From assembly GCA_025200525.1 (NCBI GenBank), contig CM045770.1, positions 119,513,429-119,577,428 on the forward strand: 64,000 nt of DNA, read 5' to 3'. Shown here in pieces: positions 48,065-59,626 of this stretch (position 1 is the first letter of the stretch; each line of letters opens with the position of its first letter). Origin of the DNA: Camellia lanceoleosa (Eukaryota; Streptophyta; Magnoliopsida; Ericales; Theaceae). Position numbers and translations under genes: made by a program. The notes beneath the pieces were generated by a model. The model made no database searches and was not told the origin of the DNA. It saw nothing but the letters and a program-made list of their open reading frames with translations.

Positions 48065-48188
48065 GGTGGATTGCGGGCCCGCAATGTGTTACATCATCAG
48101 GGCGCATATATACCGGGAGGAACTTGTTGACAGCTTTAATCGCTTTGAATGGTGTCAAATAAGAGACTCATTGTACACATTTTTCTGA
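48065..48188 (+). pseudogene. Ulp1/C48-peptidase-like terminal exon in the MULE
   Basis: After a good acceptor (gcattttcag) the sequence is unusually GC-rich and reads VDCGPAMCYIIRAHIYREEL, then VDSFNRFEWCQIRDSLYTFF and TGA. DCG with following hydrophobic residues is the catalytic-cysteine motif of C48 (Ulp1/SENP) peptidases, whose normal job is SUMO processing. In plants many such genes ride on MULEs. I could not find the His and Asp parts upstream, so this is probably a remnant. It could also be an unrelated short exon. Confidence 0.4.
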
Positions 48189-48544
48189 ATCACACAAAGA
48201 CAGTGCAATATGAAAACCTATAGGTGGGGGGTGTCCACCTGTAATTGTTATCTATAATTGTTATCCACATTGAAGACAATTTAGTATCAATAGTTTTGAC
48301 ATATTGGAGCAGACTAGCTTAAGTGTAAATCAATTCTGTATCAATGCTTGTACTCTAATTTTTCATTCAATATATATATATGCATTTTGAGGCCTATTTC
48401 GTGTTGATCATTCACATGGATGTGAATATTACTTAAAATATTATTGTAACACAATGTAACTGGTATGAAGTTCATATTTCTTAACACATAAGTGAATATT
48501 CACAGCAAATAATTTGATGATGTTAATAGTTACAGATGATATGA

Positions 48545-48960
48545 ATATTCACATCATATGCTTTTATATTGTAAATGGTAACAGGTATGTCAACATTTAC
48601 ACCGCGCCGATGCATACATCATAATATACATAACAACATCCCGTTTTGCTATCAGAAAACGCTTACAATGACAATTCGTAATACAAATTTGAATATTCAC
48701 ATCAAATGATTTGGTAATGTGAATCGTTACAATGATATAAATATTCATGTTAACTACTTTGATGTTGTCAGTGGTAACAAGAATGTGAATATTCACATCA
48801 AATAGCATATTGCAGATGATGTGAATATTCACATCATATGTTTTCATGTTGTAAATGGTAACAGACATGTCAATATTCACACCGGGCCCATGCATAATAT
48901 ACACAACAACATCCCATTTTGCTAGCAAAAAATACTCACAATGACAATTCATAATACAAA
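48545..48960 (+). repeat. Direct repeat of about 260 bp
   Basis: 'ttgtaaatggtaacag.catgtcaa.atttacacc' followed by 'acaacatccc.ttttgctagcaaaa.a.ctcacaatgacaattc.taatacaaat' occurs at about 48570-48690 and 48845-48965. Confidence 0.75.
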
Positions 48961-50624
48961 TCTAAATGTTCACATAAATGATTTGGTAATGTGAATGGTT
49001 ACAGTGATATAAATATTCATGTTAACTACTTTGATACTGTCAATGGTAACAAGAATGTAAATATTCACATCACACACATGCATGCCTCACAATATACATG
49101 ACCAGGAAAAACCCATATCCTTATATAACCAACCAAAATTTAATTTAGATAATGATGTTGAAAGCAATAAATAGATCATACAATCATTCATATACATTCA
49201 CATTCTTAATGCGATGTGAATATTCACCACATTCAAAAAAACAGAGCCATAACTCAACCACATAACCAACCAAAATCCATAACCCCATACAACCAAAAAA
49301 AACTTGCATGTCCATCAATTCTAGAAAATGAAATTGGAAGCAAAAAACAGAGCATACAACACATATAAATCTAATCACAAATGACATGCATCCATTACGT
49401 ACTAACCTTAAGACAATATAATCAAACAGAGCACAGTATTCGTCTTCTCTAAATTCAAAAATCTCAATCTCTCAAAAAATAAAAAAAACCATCACACAAA
49501 TCCTCCTCTGTATCTTCATAATTTTCGTCTCCATCTTCATCATTATCACTATTATTAACACCTCTTACAATTTCACCATTACAATAATCCAAATCAAACC
49601 AAACACTCCTCATCTCTTTATAAAGAAAGCCACATTACTGTATTAGAAACCTCATTCTTCACAATTCTAACACTTGTTTCTTAAGCTTCCAAACAATATG
49701 AAATGTGAACATTCACATTGATTGACAGAAAAATCAAAAATAATGGCAGCAATAGAACTATAAATACAAAAAAAAAAAAAAAACTCAATCTCTCTGAAAG
49801 CAAAAAATTATCACCCACACTTCAGCTTCATCATATCACTATCATTAACAACCCGTGTAATTTCACCATTCCACCAATCCAAATCAAATTAAACCCACCT
49901 TCGAAGAACAAGTATTCAAAACCATCTCATCTTTCCCTTTGATTCAATCCAGTTGAATGTGGGTTTTAGTCAATCTACTGAACAAGTTTGTAAGTCATTA
50001 CCCCTGTTTCTTTGATTCAAATCCTTTTCTCTTCCTTTGATTTCTGGCTGAAATCATAACCATGGCAAAAAAACAAAAAAAAAAAAAAAAAAAAAAAAAA
50101 CAGAGCATAAACTCTGAATCGTCATTTTCTCTTCTACAGGAATGAAACCATATCGCAATGAAACACTACCGCAAACTATGTGCCGTCGTCTTCTCTCTTA
50201 TAAGAACGAAATCCTACCACAACAAAAACAGAGGGAAACATGTATGTTATTTTGTATATAATATATATCAACAAATAGACATAAGGGTATAATAGTCCAA
50301 CAAATAATATAAATTAAGAAAAAAGGACCTCATGGAATAAAAGTATAAATACATGGGACTAATTAGGTTATAATTTTCCTTGGTGAACTTATTGGGTTAA
50401 AACACCTCTAAATAGGATTTATCAATAAAAAACCCTAATATATACTATATATTGTTTTCCATCGGTTTGCATAGGATATGCCAATGGTGAACTCTTTGTT
50501 GATATGTATAGCATTAATGTACACATTCCGTCTAATATAATTAGAGGACTGATGGTTACTTCAAAATTTATATGCTCATTATGCCTTTTGGGCATGATTA
50601 GTAGAATTATAATTATAATATAAA

Positions 50625-51893
50625 GGGTAAATTACACTGATACCCTCTGAGGTTTATATTTATTACAATTCTTCTATCACTTTTTGAAAATTACATCTCC
50701 CTTGAGGTTTAAAGTTTCATCACAGATTCATTCCTCAGCAATTTAATTTTTTTAAAAACCAATTTTGCCCTCACTGGATAAATTACATTGACACCCCTCA
50801 CATTTTAGAAATTACAATCTCCTCCCTAAGGTTTAAAATAGCATTACCAATAGCCCCCTCGGTTAGTATTAGTTGAAAAAAAAAAATCATTGAAAAAAAA
50901 TATTAATTGGGAAAAACATTATTTAAAAAAAAATTAATTGAAAAAAAATTTTGTTAGTAAAATTTTTAAATTTTTGTTTAAAAACCAACGTACACTCATT
51001 TTTTGAATTTACATTTTTTTCTCAAATTTACAAACTGAGACAACCATTTATAAACTAAAAAAATTATCACATAATTTTTTGTGACAGTTTTTAAAATTTT
51101 TGTAAATATAAATTGAAAACTAAAAACGAAATGGTTACCAAACAGGCCTCAGACAGTAAAATTGTCGTAAAATTAACAAATAATTAAATAAGTTATCAAC
51201 GTAAGAAATGACTTATCAAAAGATTCTTAAGCTATGTATGGTTTGATTTTTAGAATTTTTTTTTAAAGATTAAAAATTAATTTGGTTAAGAAATAAAAAA
51301 TTAAGAATCTTTTAATAAGTCATTTCTTACGTTGGTAACTTATTTAATTATTTGTTAATTTTACGACATTTTTACCATCTGAGGCCTGTTTGGTAACAAT
51401 TTCGTTTTCAGTTTTCAATTTATATTTACAAAAATTTTAAAAACTGTCACAAAAAATTATATGATAATTTTTTTAGTTTATAAATGTTTGTCTCAGTTTG
51501 TAAATTTGAGGAAAAAACGTAAATTCAAAAAATGAGTTTACGTTGGTTTTTAAACAGAAATTTAAAAATTTTACTAACAATTTTTTTTTTCAATTAATTT
51601 TTTTTTCCTATTAATTTTTTTTTTCAATGATTTTTTTTTCCAACTAATACTAACCAAGGGGGCAATTGATAATGCTACTTTAAACCTTAGGGAGGGGATT
51701 GTAATTTCTAAAATGTGAAGGGTGTCAATTCAATTTACCTAGTGAGGGAAAAATTGGTATTTAAAAAAATTAAATTGCTGAAAGGAGAATTTGTAATAAA
51801 ACTTTAAACCTTAAGAGAGAGATATAATTTTCAAAATGTGAGGGGGGAGCTATAATAAACATAAACCTTAGGAGTTGTCAGTGTAATTTACCC
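50625..51893. mobile_element. MULE-type foldback element, 1269 bp with about 600-bp arms
   Basis: Ends GGGTAAATTACACTGATACC and, inward from the right, GGGTAAATTACACTGACAAC. A perfect 9-bp TSD TAATATAAA lies at 50616-50624 and 51894-51902. Nearly the whole element is one inverted repeat folding at about 51259, with only small differences between arms (for example ggttagtattagttg at 50870 against caactaatactaacc at 51640). No coding sequence. Confidence 0.9.
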
Positions 51894-51902
51894 TAATATA
51901 AA

Positions 51903-52399
51903 ATTGGAATGTTAGTTTATGAATTCACAATTCTATATTTAATTATAAATTTTATTAATCGAATTACATGTTTGGTAGACATTTAATCTGACAAAATTGA
52001 CAAATTTTTAATATTGCTAGGGATTGAGAATCATAATTTCAAATATGAAAGAAAAAAAGTAAAATGAATATATAATAAATGGTTATCTTACTTAATTAAT
52101 TGGATAATGAATTCTATACTAGTTCGTGAGATTATCAATTCTTTTACTATTAATCCTATCAATCAAACAAGTTCTTTGCGTACAAATTTTCAAAGAGCAT
52201 CGCATTGACATTTTTAAGGATCATAATAACATTTTTAATGATCATAATACATTTTACTTCTACGTTCACATTCATTTATTAATTACTAGTGGTTGGGTAC
52301 GTACGTAGCAAGTGTCACGTGATTTTTTTTTAAAAATTTATTATCAATTGTTGATACTGTAACTATGCGTGTTTTTTAAATCGATATGTGATATGTATA
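51903..52399. other. AT-rich spacer
   Basis: No gene seen. It continues across the retrotransposon insertion at 61466. Confidence 0.5.
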
Positions 52400-52404
52400 C
52401 AATG

Positions 52405-52954
52405 TGTGGGGAAGTATTTTGAGATGACGCCACGTGGCTAAGGTGACGCTAAAGTGTCAGCCGAGGTGCCACATGGGCAGATCATGTTTGCCGAGATGTT
52501 TAGGGCATTGCCGAAGTATTCTGCAGGGATACCAGAATCCGAGATATTTGGATAGAGGATTGGAGTCCTAGATGACATCAAGCTACCTATTTGGATAGAG
52601 ATGTGACTCTTGAGAGAGTTCATCCTAATCTGAGTACTGTGAGTTGTGATAGATGTTATCCTTATAAAGGATAGAGTCCCATGAAGTAAGACTTCTAGGG
52701 GAAGTTGAACACTGATCATTATAAAAGTAAGGCAACCTCGTGGGTCTGAGATAAGTTCTTTCTTATGAGTTTAAGCACAATTTGCTATCTTTGAGAGATA
52801 TTGATACTAACTTGATTGTCAGAGTGCCCCCGGGTGGACAAACCACCATCGGATTCTTATCTTTTTGTACAGGTTGTTGGGCTTAATTTATTCTACCGGT
52901 GCTCTCCAGTTGAGTTCCCCCTCTTGGTTGTGTGGTCAAAAATCGACAGTCACA
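52405..52954 (+). repeat. 5' LTR, 550 bp
   Basis: TGTGGGG...GTCACA. It has a 12-bp stretch (gacgctaaagtg) that is missing in the 3' LTR. Confidence 0.92.
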
Positions 52955-52957
52955 ATT

Positions 52958-52974
52958 TGGCGCCGTCTGTGGGT
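52958..52974 (+). promoter_or_regulatory. Primer-binding site
   Basis: TGGCGCCGTCTGTGGGT begins three bases after the LTR. The leading TGG pairs with the CCA end of a tRNA primer. The TTGGCGCCGTCTGTGGG form is common in plant gypsy elements. Confidence 0.75.
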
Positions 52975-52989
52975 ACTTAGTAAGGATAG

Positions 52990-53335
52990 ATGGCCAACAA
53001 TTGACAAGAAGTGAGGATTGGGGATGACATCCACAGTGAGGAGGAGGAGCATGTGGGTCCTAACACTGAAGAAAGGGACCATAACGAAAGAAGTGAATCT
53101 TGAGGCGAATAATGTCGCCGAAGGCCAAGAAGGGAACAAGAAGGGTAGCCGAGATAAGTACTACCGTGAAAGCGACCTTCAGGTATGGAGGGACAGCTGT
53201 TGGAGAAAAGACGATGAAAGTGAAAGATATGGCAAATAAGTTGACACATCTACAGACAATGGTCAACCTCATGATGCAGAACAACATGATGTAGCCGACA
53301 TCACCACTATAGGACATGCCAGTACCAACAACCAA
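52990..53335 (+). pseudogene. Decayed gag-like leader
   Basis: An ATG 36 bases after the LTR opens MANN followed by TGA, then EVRIGDDIHSEEEEHVGP and further acidic, then basic residues. The reading shifts frame repeatedly (for example MANKLTHLQTMVNLMMQNN near 53220). It resembles the start of gypsy gag proteins, but nothing longer survives. Confidence 0.45.
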
Positions 53336-53350
53336 AACTAGTGCCCATAA

Positions 53351-54455
53351 GACAAGATCTCAGCCTAGATGATTAGGTCAAAGAAGAGAAGAGCTCAGCC
53401 TGAGTGAGCAGATTCTAGATTCTAGAAGACAAGATCTCGGCCTAGATGATAAGGTCCAAGAAGACGAGAGCTCAGCCTGAGTGAGCAGATCCTAGATTCC
53501 AGAAAACAAGAGCTCAGCCTAAATGATTAGGTCCGAGAAGACAAGAGCTCAACTTAAGTGAGCAGATCCTAGATTCTAGAAAATAAGATCTCGCCCTACA
53601 TAATTAGGTCCGAGAAAATAAGAGCTCAGCCTGAGTGAGCAGATCCTTGATTTCAAAAGACAAGATCTCGACCTAGATGATTAGGTCTGAGAAGAGAATA
53701 ACTCAGCCTAAGTGAACAGATTCTAGATTCCAGAAGACAAGATCTCGGCCTAGATGATTAAGTCCGAGAAGAGAAGAGCTCAGTCTGAGTGAGTAGATCC
53801 CAAATTCCAGAAGACAAGATCTTAGCCTAGATGATTAGGTCCGAGAAGAGAATAGCTCAGCCTGAGTGATTAGATCCTAGATTCCAGAAGGCAATGGCCC
53901 CGTTTGGTAGAGTTGTGGGAAAGTGATTATAGCTTATACCTTAACAGCTTATAGTTTATAACTGTGAACATAAGCTGATTTTTTACTTATAAATTAAGTT
54001 TCTCCTCCCCCACTCAAAGAATAAGTTGATTTTTGACTTACAAAAAACTATAAGCTGTATTGTTAAGCTAAATCAAACATATCAAAATAGCTTAAATTAA
54101 GCTAAAAGCTGAAATAAGCTGGAAATAAGCCCTACCAAATAAGGCCAATATCTTGACCTAGATGATTAGGTCCGAAAAGACAAGAGCTCAGCCTGAGTGA
54201 GCAAATCCTAGATTCCAGAAGACAAGATCTCGACCTAGATGATTAGGTCCGAGAAGAGAAGAGCTCAGGCTAAGTGAGCAGATCCCAGATTCCAAAAGAT
54301 AAGATCTCGGCCTAGATGATTAAATCTGAGAAAAATAAAGCTCAACTTGAGTAAGGAGATCCCAGATTCCAGATTCCAGAAGACAAGATCTCGTCCTAGA
54401 TGATTAGGTTCGAGAAGAGAAGAGCTCAATCTAAGTAAGCAGATCCCATAAGACA
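53351..54455 (+). repeat. Minisatellite array 1, unit 77 bp, about 11 copies
   Basis: The unit runs 'gacaagatctcggcctagat', 'gattaggtccgagaagagaa', 'gagctcagcctgagtgagca', 'gatcctagattccagaa'. It is interrupted by the MITE at 53896-54146. Every unit contains GAGCTC and, in most, AGATCT. Confidence 0.9.
53896..54146. mobile_element. Tourist-like MITE inside minisatellite array 1, 251 bp
   Basis: TIRs GGCCCCGTTTGGTAG and, inward from the right, GGCCTTATTTGGTAG. A 3-bp flank AAT is duplicated (53893-53895, 54147-54149). The interior is an imperfect hairpin of 'agcttatagtttat' type. Confidence 0.85.
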
Positions 54456-54783
54456 AAAAGGAAGCACACAAGATCAGACTGAAGTCGGCCAGGTTCTGCT
54501 TGTCTGCAGAAGGCCATCTATGCAGAAGGGTTTTTACTGGACCTTTATTACAATGTGTACATCCTTCCTAGGTTGAAGACTTTTTATACAAGGTCCACAA
54601 AGAAGTATGTGGAAGCCATGCAGGCGGCAAATCCTTTGTCCACAGAGCTATATCGTAGGGATTCTGGTGGCCCCACATGCAAAAAGATGCCGAAGCCTAT
54701 GTAAAAAAGCGTAAAAATGTTGTTGAAATCCATGATTATGCGACAAGACCGAAAAGTTTTATGATGATGTTCCCCTGGCAACC

Positions 54784-56175
54784 ATGACGAATAACTTAGA
54801 CTTGTCGAGATGGTAGAGTTGAACTAAGTTTGCAATGTTTCAGTATGAAACATGACAAATAACTTAGATTTGCCATGCTGGTAGAGTTAAACTAAGTTTG
54901 CGATGTTTTGGCATGAAACATGACAAATAACTTAAACTTGCCATATGGTAGAGTTGAACTAAATTGGTGATATTTTCGAATGAAACATGACGAATAACTT
55001 AGACTTGCCATATGGCAGAGTTGAATTAACACTTGCCATATGGTAGAGTTGAACTAAGTTAGCGATATTTCCGAATGAAATATGACGAATAACTTAGACT
55101 TACTATATGTTAGAATTGAACTCAACTTGCCTATGTAGAGTTGAACTAAGTTGGCGATATTTTCGAATGAAACATGACGAATAACTTAGACTTGCCATAT
55201 GGTAGAGTTGAACTAGGTTGGTGATGTTTCTGAATGAAATATGACGAATAACTTAGACTTACCATATGGTAGAGTTGAACCCAATTTGCCTATAGTAGAG
55301 TTGAACTAAGTTGGCGATATTTCCAAATGAAACATAACGAATAACTTAGACTTACCATATGGTAAAGTTGAACCCAACTTGCCTATGGTAGAGTTGAACT
55401 AAGTTGGCGATATTTCCAAATGAAACATAACAAATAACTTAGACTTACCATATGGTAGAGTTGAACTAAGTTGGCAATGTTTCCAAATAAAACATGACGA
55501 ATAACTTAGACGTACCATATGGTAGAGTTGAACTAGGTTGACGATGTTTTCGAATGAAATATGACAAATAACTTAGACTTACCATATGGTAGCGTTGAAC
55601 TTAACTTGCCTATGGTAGAATTGAGCTAAGTTGGCGATGTTTCCGAATGAAACATGACGAATAACTTAGACTTGCCATATGGTAGAGTTGAATTAACACT
55701 TGCCATATGGTAGAGTTGAACTAAGTTGGCGATACTTCTGAATGAAATATGAAAAATAATTTAGACTTACCATATGGTAGAGTTGAACTTAATTTGCCTA
55801 TGATAGAGTTGAACTAAGTTGGCGATGTTTCTGAATAAAACATGACGAATAAACTTAGATTTGCTATATGGTAGAGTTGAATTACACTTGCTATATAGTA
55901 GAGTTGAATTAACACTTGTCATATGGTAGAGTTGAACTAAGTTGGCAATGTTTCCGAATGAAATATGACTAATAACTTGGACTTACCATATGGTAGAGTT
56001 GAACTAAGTTGGCGATATTTCCGAATGAAACATGACGAATAGCTTAGACTTACCATATGGTAAAGTTGAACTCAACTTGCTTATGGTAGAGTTGAACTAA
56101 GTTGGCGATGTTTCCAAATGAAACATGATAAATAACTTAGACTTACCATAACGGCAGAGTTGAACTAAGTTTGAT
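54784..56175 (+). repeat. Minisatellite array 2, unit about 67 bp, about 20 copies
   Basis: The unit runs 'atgacgaataacttagactt', 'gccatatggtagagttgaac', 'taagttggcgatgtttccga', 'atgaaac'. Some units carry an inserted 'ttaacacttgccatatggtagagttg' or 'cccaacttgcctatggtagagttg', so longer units alternate with the basic one. Confidence 0.9.
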
Positions 56176-57052
56176 TTAGTCAGATTAACAAAGACACCAA
56201 GGAAGAAAACCTTGACTAAGATTTGTTTGAATATGACTTCAGCAGAATTGAAGATGCATGCTTAATGTGAGCATAAGTGATACTTAGGTTCACATTAGGG
56301 GGCAGGAAAAAGGAATATGAAATAGGCTTGACATTTGTTGAAATTTACAAGTTGGAATCAGTCGAGGTATCCAGATAAAGGAAGCAGGAATAAGCTTGAC
56401 ACTTGTTGAAATTTGTGAAAAAATTTACAAGTTGGAGTCAACCAAGGTGTTCAGATGAGAGGACACTCAAGTTGTTGGTTACTCGAAATCACCAACCAGT
56501 TCATCAAACCTAGAAATGTTAGAAGGGTGAATTCTTGATAAAAGACAGCAAGTACAAGTAAGGAAGCAATACTTGTTAAATGTTATTCAAAGAGTTTTTA
56601 TAAAGTGCCCCGTTGGCCGAGATCATAGTAAAAGGTGAATTTCAAGGTAAGTTGGTCTGAGGTGACCAACTAAGGGTGCACCCGAAATGAAGTGGATTCG
56701 AAGTGGTACATGTCAGATGTGTTCTAACCCGAAGTGATTACACAGTTAAAGTATACTTGGGAGAAGTACAAAAATATTCTAAATATGGAATCATACAACA
56801 CAGTAAAGACAGTGACAAGCATTCAACACTTAGTCAAAAAGAGCACTTGCATGCAAAAAGACAACTTGTTCAGATACAAAAGAAGGCATCTCGACCCAAA
56901 GCAAAACAAGATGTCAAGATGGAATTTGACTCCACCCTCGATGATAGATACTACAGGGAAGGGCATATATGTCTCTCCAGGCATCATGGAATCTTTCTCT
57001 TCAGCCAACCTTAGATGAACGTTGGCTGGAATAAAGAATTCCTGACCGAAGT

Positions 57053-59626
57053 TGTAATAACCTGACCCTCGTACATGTTTTCTGATATATTTTCAGTCCT
57101 TGTTTCTGGGCATTTAAATGTTTACTGTGAAATTCCCTAGAAAATTAAAGTTATGTAAGTGAAATCCATGTTTAAGGAAGTCTATCTGTCCCTCAAGAAA
57201 CGTATCTGTTACACTTAAAATCTTTAACTCAGAAATTGGAAGCCTTAAAGGTTTAATTATCTGAAATTGGTTATATATCTATGATCAGCATAATTTTTAA
57301 GTAATATTAAGCATGTTTACAAAATTTCAATTTCGGAATGATTAAACGATTGGATTTTGTCCTTATTCATATATTATATATTGCTTGAACATAAACTTAT
57401 ACTTAATTTAAGAAGAAATCTCGTGAGAGAGGGAAATTAGGGAAGAAAGGGGATTTTAAGGAAGGTCTTCAAGAAGAGGGTCAAGAAACCTTGTGAAGGG
57501 TGTAAATCTTGAACTTAAGGTATGGTAAATTCACCTTGTACAAGCTTCCTCTTGATCATGTAAGAAGTTCTCCTTCCAATTGTGAGGAAGGGTTGTCAAT
57601 TTTATATGGAATTACTAGGGTTGTAAGGGAGAGTTGTATTTTTGGTGTGATTAACAAGTTATGCTCATTAATAGGTTGTTTTGTCACCTAATTTAGGTGT
57701 TATATGGAAATTATACTTCAATCTTTAGTTTTATGCCAACTCCATGAAAGTATATATATGCAAGATATTAGGTTTTATGAACAAAAGTAGTTTGAAAGAG
57801 TGATTAAGCTTCTAATCATGTTTACTTTGTGTGGTTGAGATGATAAGTCATGGTATAGTATGGTTAAGTCAATGTATTGCATTAATTTCTCCTTGTTTTG
57901 CATGTAGAACGTGTTGGGATTGCTGGTTTTCTTGGTTGAACTTCGAACTGCCAAAACAGGGGCACAGCCGCTCGAGCGGAGTCATGGCCGCTCGAGCGGA
58001 GAAGAAGAAAAATTATTTGTTCTCTTTTGTGTGCTCGACCCTCTGCTATGTTTAGATGATGTTTTGATGAGCTTAAGATAGTTATAATTCACTAGAAGCG
58101 TAATGAATCGGGAACTAATGTACCAAGGAAAAGAAGAACTAATATGCAAGTTTTGCTTGTGTACAGGACACACTCCGGGAGAAAGTAGTACGTCATCTCA
58201 ACACCACAGTGAGTAGTAGTACCATTATATGCTTCATATGTATAGCTAATGATTGTCATTAGCATTTTATTCACATACGATCCGTAATTATGTTTATGAT
58301 TTAATGTATATATATATATATATAGAAATGGGGAAGATGAAGTGTTTCCATTCTTTAAGATTATGGGCCTTTGGCCATATGGTATAAGTAACTACGATAT
58401 GAAACAAAGTGCTACACGGGACTAAGTGCTACAATGTGAGTCACTGCTAGAACCCGTGTGAGACACCTCTTGAGTTCATACAAGAATTTACAAGGGCTCA
58501 ATGCCAATTTACAAGGGCTCAATGCCAAATGATTCAAGGGCTCCATGCCAATTTATTCAAGGGCCTTGCGCCACTATGTTTACGGGCTTCGTGCCACCAT
58601 GAATAAAAGTTTGTGCCACACTATACAAGGGCCTTAAGCCAAACATTATGTCCAAGCCAATATGTTCCAAGATAAGACCTAAGCCCATTATGAATAAGTA
58701 CAGATTCAGACTTGTTATGTGAATGCTGCAGTAATATACGAAAGTACATGTTTGAAGCTTTGGATACCAGGTTGGGACTTTAATTGAAATGTTAAAATTT
58801 CAGAAATTGCATGGCCTGCTCGAGCGGGGGAAAGTCTCGCTCGAGCGTGGAAATTAACCTCTCAGCAGTTTTTCAGAGATTTCGCTGTCCGCTCGAGCGG
58901 GGGAATTCCCGCTTGAGCGTAAAAATCGACCTCCCAGCATTTTTGTTAAATTGTATAGTCCGCTCGAGCGGCCAAAGTGGCGCTCGAGCGAGGACCCATT
59001 TTCAAGAAAATTTGAAAAGTCCATTTAGTTCATAATTCTATCCTCATTTCTTTCCAAAGCATGTTAGACACAATTTATGGATCAATAAATGTTGGGAAGC
59101 TATGAGACTATATGTATTCTTTTACTACGGTTCAAGTTAAGCATCACCTTGTTATGTATTACTATTCACTGAGCTTGGCTCACTCTTTGATATGTCTGTT
59201 TCTATAGGTAACCAACCAGGAGGTCAGCCCTAACCCAGGACGTCCGTTTCTTTTTGTCAACCTATGTGAGCTCGAGCACTAGATGAGAGCACTTTTTGTG
59301 AAGCCTTACTAAGATGATGACTTGTATTTGATTACTCCTTTGGGTTGAATGTACATGACTTTAATGTTTTTGTTTATAGGGTTGGGACTGTATATGTATG
59401 TACGTAACTGATGCATGAAGTATAATTTTAGCTTGTAACTGTATATTATAATATTCATGATGCATGTGATCCTGGCATGTCAGATGTAGTTCAATGGAGT
59501 TTGGTATATTATTTTAATTTTTTTTTAGTGCTTCCGTTAGTCCCGTATGCTAAGAATACTAGAGTATATGTCCGTTTTCATATGGGTCATGCCCAAACTT
59601 TTAGCAGCGGGTTTAAGGGCGTGACA
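57053..59626 (+). mobile_element. Solo LTR, 2574 bp, nested in the LARD
   Basis: Runs TGTAATAACCTGACCC...GGGCGTGACA with flanks GAAGT (57048-57052) and AAAGT (59627-59631), a 5-bp TSD with one mismatch. There is no internal region or second LTR, so it arose by LTR-LTR recombination. It has GCTCGAGCG clusters at 57970-58000 and 58814-58995 and 'caagggctc.atgcca' repeats at 58488-58640. Related to the LTR at 1-2127. Confidence 0.8.
58814..58995. repeat. CGCTCGAGCG palindrome cluster
   Basis: Six copies of (G/C)GCTCGAGCG or GCTTGAGCG are spaced about 25-40 bases apart, within units resembling 'cctcccagcatttttgt'. Two further copies lie at 57970 and 57990. The core is a perfect 10-bp palindrome containing XhoI-type CTCGAG. 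Confidence 0.8.

Larger units (their letters stand above)
44214..49715. repeat. Dispersed TGTGAAYATTCACA palindrome family, about 20 copies
   Basis: The core TGTGAA(C/T)ATTCACA and one- or two-base variants occur near 44217, 44334, 44576, 44602, 44693, 44867, 45040, 45275, 45400, 45590, 45725, 48540, 48690, 48782, 48820, 49057, 49213 and 49700. Many are followed by cag or ctgagg. Each is a self-complementary 14-18-mer. The copies stop at the MULE boundaries and are absent from the nested CACTA element. Confidence 0.85.
43168..50435. mobile_element. Large MULE, 7268 bp, palindrome-rich with a Ulp1-like exon
   Basis: The left end GGGAGCTTTTTTAATAAGTCC and, inward from the right, GGGTTTTTTATTGATAAATCC form the TIR. 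A perfect 9-bp TSD TAATATATA lies at 43159-43167 and 50436-50444. No Mutator transposase is visible. The interior consists of long tandem and dispersed repeats built around a TGTGAAYATTCACA palindrome, a possible C48-peptidase exon at 48065-48188, and a nested CACTA element at 46938-47886. MULEs carrying Ulp1-like genes (the Kaonashi group) are known in plants, and this element may be a derivative. Confidence 0.85.

Noticed and set aside
52126..52308. 60-aa open frame before the LARD
   Set aside because: AT-rich, no domain, no conserved context.
53351..56175. CRISPR-like regular repeats
   Set aside because: The units are contiguous 67-77-bp tandem repeats without unique spacers, inside an LTR retrotransposon of a plant genome.
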